This document shows, one piece after another, positions 1 to 8,588 of a stretch of 64,000 nucleotides of DNA (positions within the stretch are counted from its first letter, which is position 1; each line of letters begins with the position of its first letter). Origin of the DNA: Neisseria dumasiana (GTDB lineage Bacteria; Pseudomonadota; Gammaproteobacteria; Burkholderiales; Neisseriaceae); contig NZ_CP091509.1 in NCBI RefSeq assembly GCF_022870885.1, positions 2,294,001 through 2,358,000 of the forward strand, in the 5' to 3' direction. The notes beneath the pieces are model-generated. The model saw nothing but the letters and a program-made list of their open reading frames with translations, was not told the DNA's origin and did no database searches. The position numbers and the translations under genes are program-made.

Positions 1-1149
1 TCGGCCACACAAGACGTGGTCATCGACGCCTACCGTATCGAAATAGCGGGAGACGACACAGCCATGCAGTCGGTAACCGCAGCAACTTATAATGCAGGCT
101 ATCGGCTGGGCATGATTGTGGCCGGCGCGGGAGCTTTGTTTTTGGCCGCACGGCTCGGTTCGCACGAGCAGGCTTATGTATATTCGGCATGGCAGCAAAC
201 CTATTTGATTATGGCAGCCGTTATGGGTGTGGGCGTGTTAACCACACTGTTGATACGCGAGCCTGAATCGTCGGCACGGCACACGGCTTCCCGCCCCGCT
301 GCCGACAATTTGCGCCTGCTGTTGCTGTTTGTGCTGTCGGTGGCGGCATTTGTGGCGGCATTCTCCCAGCTGGGCACGGTAATGCCGAAAGGCGGCAGCC
401 CGTTGTTGAGCCTGCTGATTGAAGCATTCAGGCTGCTCACATCAACACTGGCGGCTCTAGCCGTCGGCACCGTTACCGTGAAAAGCGGTTTGGTGCCGAA
501 GCAGTTGGCGGTAGATACTTGGGTACATCCGGTAACGGATTTTTTCCAACGCTACGGAAAATCGGCCTTGCTGCTGCTGGCATTAATCGGGGTGTACCGT
601 ATTTCGGATATCGTAGCCGGTGTGATTTCCAATGTGTTTTACCAAGACATGGGCTTCAGCAAAGAAGAAATTGCCGCCGCAGTTAAAACATTCGGTGTGT
701 TCATGGCGGTAGCGGGCGGTTTTTTGGGCGGTTTTTTGGCACAAAAATTCCCATTGATGAAAATGATGATGGCCGGTGCGGTGCTTGCCGCACTTACCAA
801 TCTGATGTTTGTGGCTTTGGCCTACCGCGGGCATGATGTGGTATTTATGTATTTGGCGGTCGGCTTCGATAATCTCGCCGCCGGATTGGCCGGTGCGGTG
901 TTTGTGGCATTTTTATCGGCACTTACCGATATCCGTTTCACCGCCGTGCAATACGCTATTTTCAGCTCGCTGATGACGCTGCTGCCCAAAACGCTGGGCG
1001 GTTATTCCGGTGCAATGGTCGACAACATCGGCTACCCGGGCTTTTTTACCCTAACCGCCTTGATGGGCGTGCCGGTATTGCTGTTGGTATATTGGGCAGA
1101 AAAACAACTGTTCGCCAAAAAAGCACACCCCGATAACGGAGCCGTCTGA
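1..1149 (+). CDS. ampG: AmpG-family muropeptide MFS permease (5' end outside window)
   Basis: The reading frame is open from the first base, so the gene begins upstream of the window and 382 residues are visible. It starts in the TQDVVIDAYRIE stretch typical of AmpG, the inner-membrane permease that imports anhydromuropeptides from cell-wall turnover for recycling. Many hydrophobic segments follow (about residues 30-85, 100-160, 185-300 and 320-375), as expected for the C-terminal two thirds of a 12-14 helix MFS protein. The stop codon TGA lies inside a DUS (AGCCGTCTGAAA), so the protein ends in Gly-Ala-Val. A weak GC-rich inverted repeat follows at about 1157-1191. The family call is firm; the exact substrate is inferred from the family. 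Confidence 0.85.
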   Translation, partial: SATQDVVIDAYRIEIAGDDTAMQSVTAATYNAGYRLGMIVAGAGALFLAARLGSHEQAYVYSAWQQTYLIMAAVMGVGVLTTLLIREPESSARHTASRPAADNLRLLLLFVLSVAAFVAAFSQLGTVMPKGGSPLLSLLIEAFRLLTSTLAALAVGTVTVKSGLVPKQLAVDTWVHPVTDFFQRYGKSALLLLALIGVYRISDIVAGVISNVFYQDMGFSKEEIAAAVKTFGVFMAVAGGFLGGFLAQKFPLMKMMMAGAVLAALTNLMFVALAYRGHDVVFMYLAVGFDNLAAGLAGAVFVAFLSALTDIRFTAVQYAIFSSLMTLLPKTLGGYSGAMVDNIGYPGFFTLTALMGVPVLLLVYWAEKQLFAKKAHPDNGAV

Positions 1150-1516
1150 AAAACATGAGGGCGGATTGTTTTCCCTGCCAAACCGCCCTATAATCATCGG
1201 TTTTGCGCGCAGCCGACCGTATTTCCCCAAGCCGTAACACATTTCTTTTTTGCATATTTTTTTATCTTTATGCGCATGAAGAAATGATTTTTGCATACGG
1301 CACTCCGAGCCGGACGCAGCGCATACTCTCATTATTATAATTTTGCAGCACAGCAAATACTGTTCACACATCAACACACACACCGCCCAAAGCGGGCAAA
1401 CAGGCGTTATGTCAAATGAACTTAACTTGCTAAGGCGCAGCAACGCCCCGGCAAGTTAAATTTATTTGCGCTATGCGGCCGTTACTGCATTGCCGAATGC
1501 TCCGCACGGGTTGAAT
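1150..1516. other. Intergenic region between ampG and GDT1-family gene
   Basis: This stretch of about 370 bases holds a DUS and a GC-rich inverted repeat just after ampG (about 1157-1191), then AT-rich sequence. A fragment resembling the end of a Correia element lies at 1429-1474 and is listed separately. I looked for the manganese (yybP-ykoY) riboswitch because the downstream gene is a possible manganese transporter, and did not see its conserved core. No convincing gene is present. Confidence 0.5.
1429..1474. repeat. Correia-like element remnant (one end)
   Basis: The 19-base run GCTAAGGCGCAGCAACGCC is identical to the equivalent part of the complete element at 36925-37081. It is followed by TTTATTTGCGCTAT, matching that element's terminal TTTATTTGCTATA. 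Only one half is present. An open frame into the GDT1 gene begins at a TTG inside this remnant, which argues that the true start is further downstream. Confidence 0.6.
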
Positions 1517-2098
1517 ATGGGATTTATGGAAGCGTTTGTTTCATCTACTTTCAGCATAGCCGCCACCGAAATCGGCGACAAAACACAACTGCTGGCCTTG
1601 TTGCTTGCTTCGCGTTTTTCCCAGAAAAACGCCGTTGTGGCGGGCATATTCATGGCCACGCTGCTGAATCATATTTTATCTACCGTTTTGGGCATTTGGC
1701 TTGCTCAAACCCTTTCTCCCCAAACAGTCAAATGGATCGTCGGCCTGAGTTTTATCGTAATGGGCTTATGGCTGCTTCTGCCCGGCAAAATAAATGCTTT
1801 AAACGAACGCTGGCTGAAATACGGCGCATTCGGAGCCACCGCCATTTTGTTTTTCATTGCCGAAATCGGCGATAAAACACAAGTTGCCACCATAGTGATG
1901 GCGGTGAAATACCAAGAAATGTTTTGGGTAATTACCGGCAGCGTACTCGGCCTGTTGCTCGCCAACGTGCCGATCGTTTATTTCGGAGAAGCCTTAATCA
2001 AACGCATCCCCGCACAAATCTTGCGCATGGGTGCATCTGCCGCTTTCTGTATACTCGGCGTCTTAACCCTGCTTGGCGGCGGCATTGCTTTACAGTAG
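1517..2098 (+). CDS. GDT1/TMEM165 (UPF0016) family cation transporter
   Basis: A 193-residue membrane protein with the duplicated signature EIGDKTQ at about residues 18-24 and 116-122, the hallmark of the UPF0016/GDT1 family. Bacterial members such as V. cholerae MneA export manganese; eukaryotic members move Mn/Ca ions. Six hydrophobic segments in two homologous halves are visible. I place the start at ATG 1517; ATG 1526 (MEAFVSS) is an equally good start and fits the family's usual N-terminus better. The frame stays open to a TTG at 1466, but that lies in a Correia remnant. The protein ends 12 bases before the pseudouridine synthase gene, so the two are probably co-transcribed. Manganese specificity is inference. 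Confidence 0.82.
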   Translation: MGFMEAFVSSTFSIAATEIGDKTQLLALLLASRFSQKNAVVAGIFMATLLNHILSTVLGIWLAQTLSPQTVKWIVGLSFIVMGLWLLLPGKINALNERWLKYGAFGATAILFFIAEIGDKTQVATIVMAVKYQEMFWVITGSVLGLLLANVPIVYFGEALIKRIPAQILRMGASAAFCILGVLTLLGGGIALQ

Positions 2099-2110
2099 CC
2101 GCAGTCAGCC

Positions 2111-2743
2111 ATGTTTTCCGTTTTATTCCGTCATTCCGATTTTATCGCCATCAACAAACCGGCCGATATGTCTGTACATCAGGATCAAGATTCAGACGGC
2201 CTCACCCGCCAACTGGCCGCACAACTGAATGTAGAACGCGTTTGGCTGGTTCACCGCTTAGACAAACCCACCAGCGGCGTGCTGCTGCTGGCTTTAAACG
2301 AAGCTGCCGCATCGGTGCTGGCACGGCAGTTTGCCGAACGCAAAATGCACAAAACCTATATCGCCCTAAGTGACCGCAAGCCGGTGAAAAAGCAAGGCCG
2401 CATTAAAGGCGGTATGGAAAAATCCCGACGCGGCACATGGAAACTCACCCGTTCAAACGAGCACCCCGCCGTTACCGATTTTTGCAGCCGCAGTGCCGTG
2501 CCCGGTATCAGGCTGTTTGAACTGCACCCGCAAACCGGCCGCACACACCAACTCCGCGTTGCGCTCAAAAGCATAGGCAGCCCGATTTTGGGCGACACCC
2601 TGTACGGCGGCACGCCGGCTCCGCGCCTGTTTCTTCACGCCCTAAATCTGCGCTTCAACTATCAAGGCGAAGATTTCGACATTACCGCACCAACCGATGA
2701 AATGTGGCTGCCTTATTTTTCAGACGGCCTGCAACCTTTGTAA
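2111..2743 (+). CDS. RluA-family RNA pseudouridine synthase
   Basis: A 210-residue single-domain enzyme. The RluA catalytic motif HRLDKPTSG is at residues 49-57, with Asp51 the nucleophile that isomerises uridine in RNA. The later LHPQTGRTHQLRVAL motif is also typical of the family. There is no N-terminal S4 domain, so it belongs to the short TruC/RluA-like branch; the target, tRNA or rRNA, cannot be read from the sequence. The gene follows the GDT1 gene by 12 bases. It ends with a DUS-like stretch inside the coding sequence (TTTTTCAGACGGCCTGC, encoding FSDGL), showing that uptake sequences are tolerated in coding DNA here. Confidence 0.85.
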   Translation: MFSVLFRHSDFIAINKPADMSVHQDQDSDGLTRQLAAQLNVERVWLVHRLDKPTSGVLLLALNEAAASVLARQFAERKMHKTYIALSDRKPVKKQGRIKGGMEKSRRGTWKLTRSNEHPAVTDFCSRSAVPGIRLFELHPQTGRTHQLRVALKSIGSPILGDTLYGGTPAPRLFLHALNLRFNYQGEDFDITAPTDEMWLPYFSDGLQPL

Positions 2744-3440
2744 AACCTCTCCCTGTGCCGGCAATGCTCTTTGTTCACAAAAGCGGCGGTTGAGATATTG
2801 GATTCGGATGCCGTAAAACTTGAGCCGAGGTGTATCAACACCGCAGTAAAAATTAAGTTAGCCGACTATATATCGTCTCTTCGACAGCATTTCCGTTTCT
2901 CCTGCCAACCGCCCGGTTTATACGAACAACCACTCATCCTAGCCTCCTACACTCTCCGTAACTTTTTTTCATTTGTTAAACAATGATTGAAATTAATTTT
3001 CAAACTGCTAATTTTCGGCTAAATTTTTTCCTCTAGAATCCCCTCCCTATCGGTAACGGGTATTTTTCTTCCGTTTCCAATCCGTCTTATCTCTCCTGAA
3101 AAAAATATAAAAAAATGCCTAGATGGCAAATAAATCAATGATTCGGCTACGCCGTTCAATCTCGAAATAAAAAATATTAAAAATCGCAAAGTCATATTAG
3201 GGCTGCAGACGTGCTTTAACCCGCCTTCTGCAACAAACTCTGCTCCACACAATAAAAGTAATTTATTTTCATAAAGCATTTTATTCAATCCAATAAAGTA
3301 GCTTTATTAGAATAATCGATAATTTTTATCTGATAGCCGTCATGCCACAAGCAGCAACAATATGCTGCAAACGAAACGGCAGGGCTGTCGGGATGATTTC
3401 AAGCTGTATTTTTTAACACCACACACAAGAGAGGTATGAC
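2744..3440. other. Gene-free AT-rich intergenic region
   Basis: About 700 bases without a supportable gene. Open frames at 2771-2986 (+) and 3019-3288 (-) have atypical composition, no ribosome-binding site I would trust, and no recognisable protein features. The 3' end carries the leader of the carbonic anhydrase gene, with GAGAGG 9 bases before its ATG. No DUS, terminator or known RNA was recognised. Confidence 0.45.
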
Positions 3441-4139
3441 ATGATCGACACATCTTCTTATCAAGTTATTTTTGAAAACAACAAACGCTGGGCCGATAAA
3501 AAGAAACAGCAAGATCCCCGATATTTTGAAAAACTGGCCGAAACCCAAATGCCGGAATATCTCTATATCGGCTGTTCCGACAGCCGCGTAGCCGCAGAAG
3601 AACTGATGGGTTTGGACCCGGGCAAGGTTTTCGTGCACCGCAACGTAGCCAACCTGGTGAACGGCATCGACTTAAATGCTTCTTCCGCCATCCAATACGC
3701 CGTTACCCATCTCAAAGTAAAGCACATTATCGTTTGCGGCCACTATAACTGCGGCGGCGTGCGTGCCGCCATGCTGCCGCAAGACTACGGCCTGATGAAC
3801 CCGTGGCTGCGAAGCATCCGCGATGTGTACCGTATCCATCAGGAAGAGTTGGATCAGATTGAAAACGAAGACGAACGCTACGACCGCTTGGTTGAGTTGA
3901 ATATTCAAGAGCAATGTCTCAACGTCATCAAAATGCCTTGCGTGCAGGAACGTTATGCCGAAGGCGGGCTGCCTACCGTGCACGGCTGGGTGTTTGATCT
4001 GCGTACAGGCCGTCTGAAAGATTTGAGTATCGATTTGACTTCGATTGTGAACGACATCCACAAAATCTACGACCTTACCGATTCCAAATGGGCAGTCAAT
4101 GCAGAATTGGCCGTCACAAAAAAAGTAGCCAACGGTTAA
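3441..4139 (+). CDS. can: Beta-class carbonic anhydrase
   Basis: A 232-residue cytoplasmic enzyme interconverting CO2 and bicarbonate. The zinc site is visible: Cys45, Asp47 and Arg49 in GCSDSRV, and His101 and Cys104 in GHYNCGG. Length and motifs match E. coli Can. The gene starts at ATG 3441 after GAGAGGTATGAC. It is followed 32 bases later by a SulP-family anion transporter in the same direction, a known pairing in which a bicarbonate transporter is coupled to carbonic anhydrase. The pair probably supplies bicarbonate for carboxylation reactions, which would help growth at ambient CO2. Confidence 0.93.
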   Translation: MIDTSSYQVIFENNKRWADKKKQQDPRYFEKLAETQMPEYLYIGCSDSRVAAEELMGLDPGKVFVHRNVANLVNGIDLNASSAIQYAVTHLKVKHIIVCGHYNCGGVRAAMLPQDYGLMNPWLRSIRDVYRIHQEELDQIENEDERYDRLVELNIQEQCLNVIKMPCVQERYAEGGLPTVHGWVFDLRTGRLKDLSIDLTSIVNDIHKIYDLTDSKWAVNAELAVTKKVANG

Positions 4140-4171
4140 CCGCCGCCGCACACATCAGGAGTATTAATTAA

Positions 4172-5731
4172 ATGAATCATCTTCAACAACAAGGTATCGG
4201 CGGCCTGTTCAAATCGAATTTTGCTGCCGGTTTGGTTGTATTTCTTGTGGCTCTGCCCTTGTGTCTCGGCATTGCCTTGGCTTCGGGCGCGCCTCCCTTA
4301 TCGGGGATTATTTCCGGCATTGTCGGCGGCATCGTCGTCGGTTTTTTGAGCACATCCCATATCAGCGTTTCCGGCCCTGCCGCAGGCTTGGCGGCCATTA
4401 TTTTGGCTGCCGTTACCCAGCTCGGCTCGTTTGAACTGTTTCTGTGCGCCGCTTTGGTGGCCGGTATTTTCCAGCTTGCCTTAGGTTTTTTACGCGCAGG
4501 CAGTATCGCCGAATATATTCCCGCTTCGGTCATCGAAGGCATGCTCGCCGGCATCGGCATCATTATTATCGCCAAACAGCTGCCCTATGCTTTCGGAAGC
4601 GGCGCAAGCAGCTTGGGCTTGGATATGTTCAACCACATCCACACCGGCTCACTCATCGTTGCCGCCGTTTCAATGTTCATTCTCATCGGCTGGGACAAAG
4701 TTCCCGCCCTGAAAAACATCAAAGTGCTGCCCGCAGCCTTAATCGCCGTTGCCGCCGGCATCGCCATGAACGAAGCCTTTATTGCCGCAGGCAGCAGTTT
4801 GGCTATTCCCGCCGGTCAGTTGGTTCAGCTGCCCATTCCCCAAACCGCCGAAGACTTTGCCAATCTGATTACCTTTCCCGATTTTTCGGGCTTCGGCAAC
4901 AGCTATGTATGGATTACCGGCATCACCATCGCCATCGTTGCCTCTATCGAAACGCTCTTATGTATTGAAGCTTCCGACCGCTTGGACGTGCGCCGCCGCA
5001 TTACCGATACCAACCAAGAATTACGCGCACAAGGCATAGGCAACATCGCCTGCTCGCTCATCGGCGGCCTGCCCATGACTTCGGTGATCGTACGCTCTTC
5101 GGCCAATGCAGGCGCAGGTGCGACGCATAAACTCTCTACCATCATCCACGGCCTTTTATTGCTGGTATGCGTGCTGCTGATTCCGGTATTGCTGAATAAA
5201 ATCCCGCTCGCCACACTGGCCGCCGTGCTGCTGCTGGTAGGCTACAAGCTGGCCAAGCCTGCCACCATCATGCATTTCTGGCACAAAGGGCTGTATCAGT
5301 TTATCCCCTTTATGGCCACCATGATTGCCGTGGTATCACTAGACCTGCTCAAAGGCGTGGGCATCGGTTTGGCCATCAGCGTATTCTTTATCTTGCAGGC
5401 CAATATGAAACGGGCTTACTACCTCAACCGCGAAGAGCTGGCCAATGCCGACGAAATAACGCTTGATTTAGCCGAGGAAGTATCGTTTCTCAACAAAGCG
5501 GCGATTAAGAAAACCCTGAAAAACGTGCGCCCGCATTCAAAAATCACGATTAATGCCGAGCGTTCCTCATACATTGCCAGCGACGTATTGGAGCTGATTG
5601 AGGATTTTGCCAACATCTTCGCTAAAGAACACAACATCGATGTGATTTTGAAAGGGTTTAAACCGCAATACGACGAAGAAGGCAATAATTACAGCACCCA
5701 TGTGCGCGTAGCCCATAAGAGTACGATTTAG
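4172..5731 (+). CDS. SulP-family inorganic anion transporter (probable bicarbonate)
   Basis: A 519-residue inner-membrane transporter with about 10-14 hydrophobic segments over residues 15-410. The SulP motif region SGPAAGLAAIILA lies near residue 70, and NQELRAQGIGNIACSLIGGLPMTS has the family's N-Q-E-L-x-x-Q-G-x-x-N pattern. A shortened C-terminal cytoplasmic STAS-like domain follows (about 430-515). SulP proteins carry sulfate, bicarbonate or other anions. Being directly downstream of carbonic anhydrase suggests bicarbonate (BicA-like), but substrate cannot be proved from sequence. ATG 4172 follows AGGAGTATTAATTAA, a good ribosome-binding site. A strong inverted repeat at 5851-5923 ends the transcript. 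Confidence 0.85.
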   Translation: MNHLQQQGIGGLFKSNFAAGLVVFLVALPLCLGIALASGAPPLSGIISGIVGGIVVGFLSTSHISVSGPAAGLAAIILAAVTQLGSFELFLCAALVAGIFQLALGFLRAGSIAEYIPASVIEGMLAGIGIIIIAKQLPYAFGSGASSLGLDMFNHIHTGSLIVAAVSMFILIGWDKVPALKNIKVLPAALIAVAAGIAMNEAFIAAGSSLAIPAGQLVQLPIPQTAEDFANLITFPDFSGFGNSYVWITGITIAIVASIETLLCIEASDRLDVRRRITDTNQELRAQGIGNIACSLIGGLPMTSVIVRSSANAGAGATHKLSTIIHGLLLLVCVLLIPVLLNKIPLATLAAVLLLVGYKLAKPATIMHFWHKGLYQFIPFMATMIAVVSLDLLKGVGIGLAISVFFILQANMKRAYYLNREELANADEITLDLAEEVSFLNKAAIKKTLKNVRPHSKITINAERSSYIASDVLELIEDFANIFAKEHNIDVILKGFKPQYDEEGNNYSTHVRVAHKSTI

Positions 5732-5774
5732 ACTGCTAAACAACGGCCTGCTTTCAGGCCGAAACTTGAAACCT

Positions 5775-5850
5775 GAGACCTTTGTATAGCCAAGCCAGCG
5801 GGCAACATACAACACAGAAATGCGCCGCAAATGGCGACTGGCAAATGTAT
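5775..5850. repeat. GAGACCTTTGC palindromic repeat, internally deleted copy
   Basis: Begins GAGACCTTTG and contains GCAACATACAACACAGAAATG followed by CGCCGCA, matching the interior of the fuller copies at 47150-47287 and 56159-56301. It is shorter than they are and directly abuts the DUS hairpin at 5851. Confidence 0.5.
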
Positions 5851-5923
5851 AGGCCGTCTGAAAAAAGCACCGCATGCAACACTTTTTTCCAGTGCTGCAT
5901 GCGGTGCTTTTTTCAGACGGCCT
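5851..5923. terminator. Bidirectional terminator with 28-bp perfect stem built on a DUS pair
   Basis: The left arm, 5851-5878, begins AGGCCGTCTGAAAAAAGC and is perfectly complementary to 5896-5923, with a 17-base loop. Both arms contain a DUS, and A/T tracts flank the GC core, so it can terminate in both directions. It lies between the convergent SulP and DUF805 genes. Confidence 0.85.
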
Positions 5924-5940
5924 GTATTGCCGAAACAGAA

Positions 5941-6288
5941 TTAAGCCACGCCTTTGGGGTTGGGGCCGTATTCGTTGGTGCCCGGTTGGCTGTCTTGGCA
6001 GGCCCAGTAGATCAATACGATGGCGCCGATAACGGGAATGAAGCTCAGCAGCAGCCACCAACCGCTGCGGCCGATGTCGTGCAGGCGGCGGATACTGACG
6101 CCGATGCTGGGCAGAAGCACTGCCAGCGTGTACAGCAATGCAAAGATATTGGTGCCCAGCAAGCTGTCTAAAGTTGAAAAAATAATAGAGGCAATAATGT
6201 TGAATAAGGTGAACATCCAGTATTCTTGGCGGCGCGAACGTCCGTTAAAAACCGCATATTTCTTTAATACTTCCAAATACCAATTCAT
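5941..6288 (-). CDS. DUF805-domain small membrane protein
   Basis: 115 residues. It begins MNWYLEVLKKYAVFNGRSRR followed by QEYWMF, the N-terminal pattern of DUF805 proteins, then has three hydrophobic segments (about 24-45, 47-66, 78-97). RRLHDIGRSGWW at about 67-78 is the family's conserved loop. Function of the family is unknown; it sits in the inner membrane. The C-terminus is a short hydrophilic tail with Asn, Pro and Gly. AGGAAGATAAC precedes the ATG. It is monocistronic and converges on the SulP gene. Confidence 0.85.
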   Translation of the reverse strand: MNWYLEVLKKYAVFNGRSRRQEYWMFTLFNIIASIIFSTLDSLLGTNIFALLYTLAVLLPSIGVSIRRLHDIGRSGWWLLLSFIPVIGAIVLIYWACQDSQPGTNEYGPNPKGVA

Positions 6289-6429
6289 CGTTATCTTCCT
6301 ATGTTATTAAGGTTTGTTGAGCGGAAACTACCGATTGTTCAAGCACAATCGCCGCGATTATAACAAACCTATTCACAAACCATCATTTTTATTAATTATT
6401 TATCAAAAAGTTGCGATGACAGATGGATT

Positions 6430-7269
6430 TTATTCATCATGCTTGGAAAGATATCCGATGCGCCCCAGTGTGAGCCTGTCCAGCCCTGCCAAATCTTGGC
6501 GGGTTTCAACCGACTCAAAGCCGTTTTGTTCAAATATCGCCCTCACTGCCGCGCCCTGATCGTAGCCGTGCTCTATCATTAACATGCCGCCGGGTTTCAG
6601 ATACATGCCTGCGCCTGCCGCCAAAATGCGGATACAGCTGAGGCCGTCTGAAAAATCGGTGAGCGCGGTTTGCGGCTCGAAGCGCAAATCGCCTTGATGT
6701 AAATGCCGGTCTTCCGCTTCGATGTAGGGTGGATTGGAAACCACAATATCGTAAGCATGGTATTCAGACGGCCTGCCCGCTTCAAACCACGAGCCGACAG
6801 CCCATTCGATGTCCGCACCCAGCCTTCGCGCATTGTGTTCGGCGGTGTTCAGTGCCTGCGGGCTGATATCGGAAGCACGCACGGCGGCATCCGGCCTTTC
6901 CAATGCCACGGTAACGGCAATCGCGCCGCTGCCGGTGCCCAAATCCCACACCTTTCCGCCCTGCGGCAGATACTCCAGCACGGCCTCGACCAAATGCTCG
7001 GTTTCGGGGCGGGGAATCAGCACATGCGGGTTAACGTGAAACAAACGGCCGTAAAACTCGCGGCTGCCTAAAATATAAGCCATCGGCTCGCCCTTGCAGC
7101 GGCGTTCGGCAAGCGCATCCAATGTTTGTAGGGTTGAGGCATCCAGCACATCACTTCCGCGCGTAACCAACTGGGCGCGGGTCAGGCCGGTGCAGTGTTG
7201 CAACAGCATCCTCGCTTCGAGTTTGGGCAGCGGGCAGCGATTCAGCCACCCCGTGATGGTTTGAGACAT
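6430..7269 (-). CDS. prmC: Peptide chain release factor N5-glutamine methyltransferase
   Basis: A 279-residue S-adenosylmethionine-dependent enzyme that methylates the GGQ glutamine of release factors RF1 and RF2. DLGTGSG at residues 109-115 is the SAM-binding loop, and NPPY at 179-182 is the catalytic motif for glutamine amide methylation. The N-terminal helical domain that recognises release factors (about 1-80) is present, and the length is normal. A DUS lies just upstream of the start and two others interrupt the coding sequence (at about 6641 and 6763), each read as part of the protein. No prfA is adjacent. Confidence 0.92.
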   Translation of the reverse strand: MSQTITGWLNRCPLPKLEARMLLQHCTGLTRAQLVTRGSDVLDASTLQTLDALAERRCKGEPMAYILGSREFYGRLFHVNPHVLIPRPETEHLVEAVLEYLPQGGKVWDLGTGSGAIAVTVALERPDAAVRASDISPQALNTAEHNARRLGADIEWAVGSWFEAGRPSEYHAYDIVVSNPPYIEAEDRHLHQGDLRFEPQTALTDFSDGLSCIRILAAGAGMYLKPGGMLMIEHGYDQGAAVRAIFEQNGFESVETRQDLAGLDRLTLGRIGYLSKHDE

Positions 7270-7442
7270 TTCAGACGGCCTGTATTAAGGTTGGAAGGCT
7301 GATATTATAAAGAAACACAATAAGGCCGTCTGAAAAGAAATCCGATAAACATTGCAGGGCAGGCATATCCCCGCCCACCTTTATTCACACGATGAAATAT
7401 GCGGCGGCAGACAAATGGCAATCGGGCGACACATAACGGCAT

Positions 7443-7470
7443 GTAGGGCGGGCAAAGATACCCGCCCTAC
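7443..7470. repeat. GTAGGGCGGG palindrome
   Basis: GTAGGGCGGGCAAAGATACC followed by CGCCCTAC forms a near-perfect hairpin with a short loop. Related GTAGG... palindromes occur at 8518-8545, 8850-8876 and 8897-8981, so this is one of a local family of small palindromic repeats. Confidence 0.55.
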
Positions 7471-7495
7471 ATATAAGCAGGCCGTCTGAAATAGG

Positions 7496-7587
7496 CGAGG
7501 CTTTGCCTATCTGCGGCATATTTCTGTATTGTGCGCCGCCCGCCCGCTTAGCCTTGCATTGGATAGTCTGCGCCCGCAAAAGTCTCA
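7496..7587. repeat. GAGACCTTTGC palindromic repeat, degenerate copy
   Basis: Starts GCGAGGCTTTGCC, continues CTATCTGCGGCATATTTCTG and ends GCAAAAGTCTC. The order matches the copy at 47150-47287 (ATCTGCGGCGCATTTCTGCG) with an internal deletion. Confidence 0.5.
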
Positions 7588-7664
7588 TGCTTCTTTAACG
7601 CCACATGAAAAAAGCGTTTGCGCATCTGTTCGTTCAACTTAACCGCCCTGCCCGCTACGGATAT

Positions 7665-8288
7665 TCAGCGTTTCATCTCCGCTTTCATCGCGCGGATGCT
7701 CGCCTCACGGTCGCGGATATCGCGTTCCAAACGGGCGATTTTGGCCTGCTCCCCTTTTTTGCGCGCCACCGCCAACTGAGCCTGAGCACGGGTTAACGCC
7801 GTTTGCTCGGAGCGGATTTCGTTTTGCAGAATCTGATGGCGCGACATCTGCTGTTGCGCCGGCGCGGTAGTCACTTTCGGCACAACAATCACCGGCCTGC
7901 GCGCCGCTTTGGCCTTTTGATTTCGCAGCTTGATTTCCATAGAAGGATTGGCCGCATCGGCCGTGTTCGTTACCGAAGTAACAGGCGCATTCGGGTCGAT
8001 TTTAATATCATCGTAAGCATCGGTTTTTTCAACGGGCCAAATCGTTTCGATTTGGTTCTGCTCCGTTTTCGGTGCCGCTCCCGCATCCGAAGGAACCGTT
8101 TGCTCTTCGGTATCGTTGGGCGAAGCAGCAAGATTGCCGCCGTCCATTTTGGAAGGATTGCAGCTGCTGTTGATTTTTTCAGACGAATAAACCGCCCGCC
8201 CGCCGTCTTTACAGATATAGGTAACGGCATGGGCGGGAAAGGCGGTTAAGCCCGGCGCAAGCAGGGCGCAGTAAAAACAAGCTTTCAT
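7665..8288 (-). CDS. Secreted DUF4124-like protein with coiled-coil C-terminus
   Basis: 207 residues from ATG 8288; an open frame extends further upstream but without secretion-signal character. A signal peptide (MKACFYCALLAPGLTAFPAHA) precedes VTYICKDGGRAVYSSEKI, which resembles the short DUF4124 beta domain found in periplasmic proteins. A low-complexity linker rich in Asp, Asn and Thr follows (about 45-135). A charged helical region at about 140-207 (ARKKGEQAKIARLERDIRD) is likely a coiled coil. The protein probably acts in the periplasm; the function is unknown. The Shine-Dalgarno sequence is weak. DUF4124 assignment is by pattern only. Confidence 0.65.
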   Translation of the reverse strand: MKACFYCALLAPGLTAFPAHAVTYICKDGGRAVYSSEKINSSCNPSKMDGGNLAASPNDTEEQTVPSDAGAAPKTEQNQIETIWPVEKTDAYDDIKIDPNAPVTSVTNTADAANPSMEIKLRNQKAKAARRPVIVVPKVTTAPAQQQMSRHQILQNEIRSEQTALTRAQAQLAVARKKGEQAKIARLERDIRDREASIRAMKAEMKR

Positions 8289-8403
8289 GAATGGCAAGTA
8301 ATGCGATGGAAAAATAGGGAGAATTATACCCACAATGTATGTAAATGTAGGTTTGAAGAATGAAACCGCCACCATAACCGGATAATCCGGCTTGAACAAC
8401 AAT

Positions 8404-8434
8404 AGGCCGTCTGAACAGAATATTTCAGACGGCT
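8404..8434. repeat. Inverted DUS pair
   Basis: AGGCCGTCTGAA at 8404-8415 faces TTCAGACGGCT at 8424-8434 with an 8-base loop. It lies upstream of the small secreted protein gene, so it may end transcription coming from the right or act only as an uptake site. Confidence 0.55.
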
Positions 8435-8517
8435 TGGGGAGTGGATATGCTAACGGCGTGTGCGTATGGCACGGAAATGACACTTGGAGTTGGGCTTGAT
8501 GGAGATATAAACGGCAG

Positions 8518-8545
8518 TAGGTCGGATGCAAGTATCCTATCTACG
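8518..8545. repeat. GTAGGTCGGATGCAAGTATCC palindromic repeat
   Basis: An imperfect palindrome, GTAGGTCGGAT / ATCCTATCTAC. A closely related copy (GTCGGATACAAGTATCCGAC) is at 8853-8872. Confidence 0.5.
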
Positions 8546-8588
8546 CTTGCTACTCGTCATCCGCAACACCAGCGCATACGGCAGCAGC

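Larger units (their letters stand above)
7270..7664. other. Repeat-bearing intergenic region
   Basis: About 395 bases between prmC and the small secreted protein gene. It contains DUS copies near 7322 and 7480, a GC hairpin at 7443-7470 and a degenerate copy of the GAGACCTTTGC repeat at 7496-7587. I see no gene. Confidence 0.5.

Noticed and set aside
1150..1516. Possible manganese riboswitch ahead of the GDT1-family gene
   Set aside because: The conserved core of the yybP-ykoY element could not be found; the region instead holds a Correia remnant.
2771..3288. Two small open frames in the gap before carbonic anhydrase
   Set aside because: Unusual codon composition, no convincing ribosome-binding site and no similarity that I recognise.
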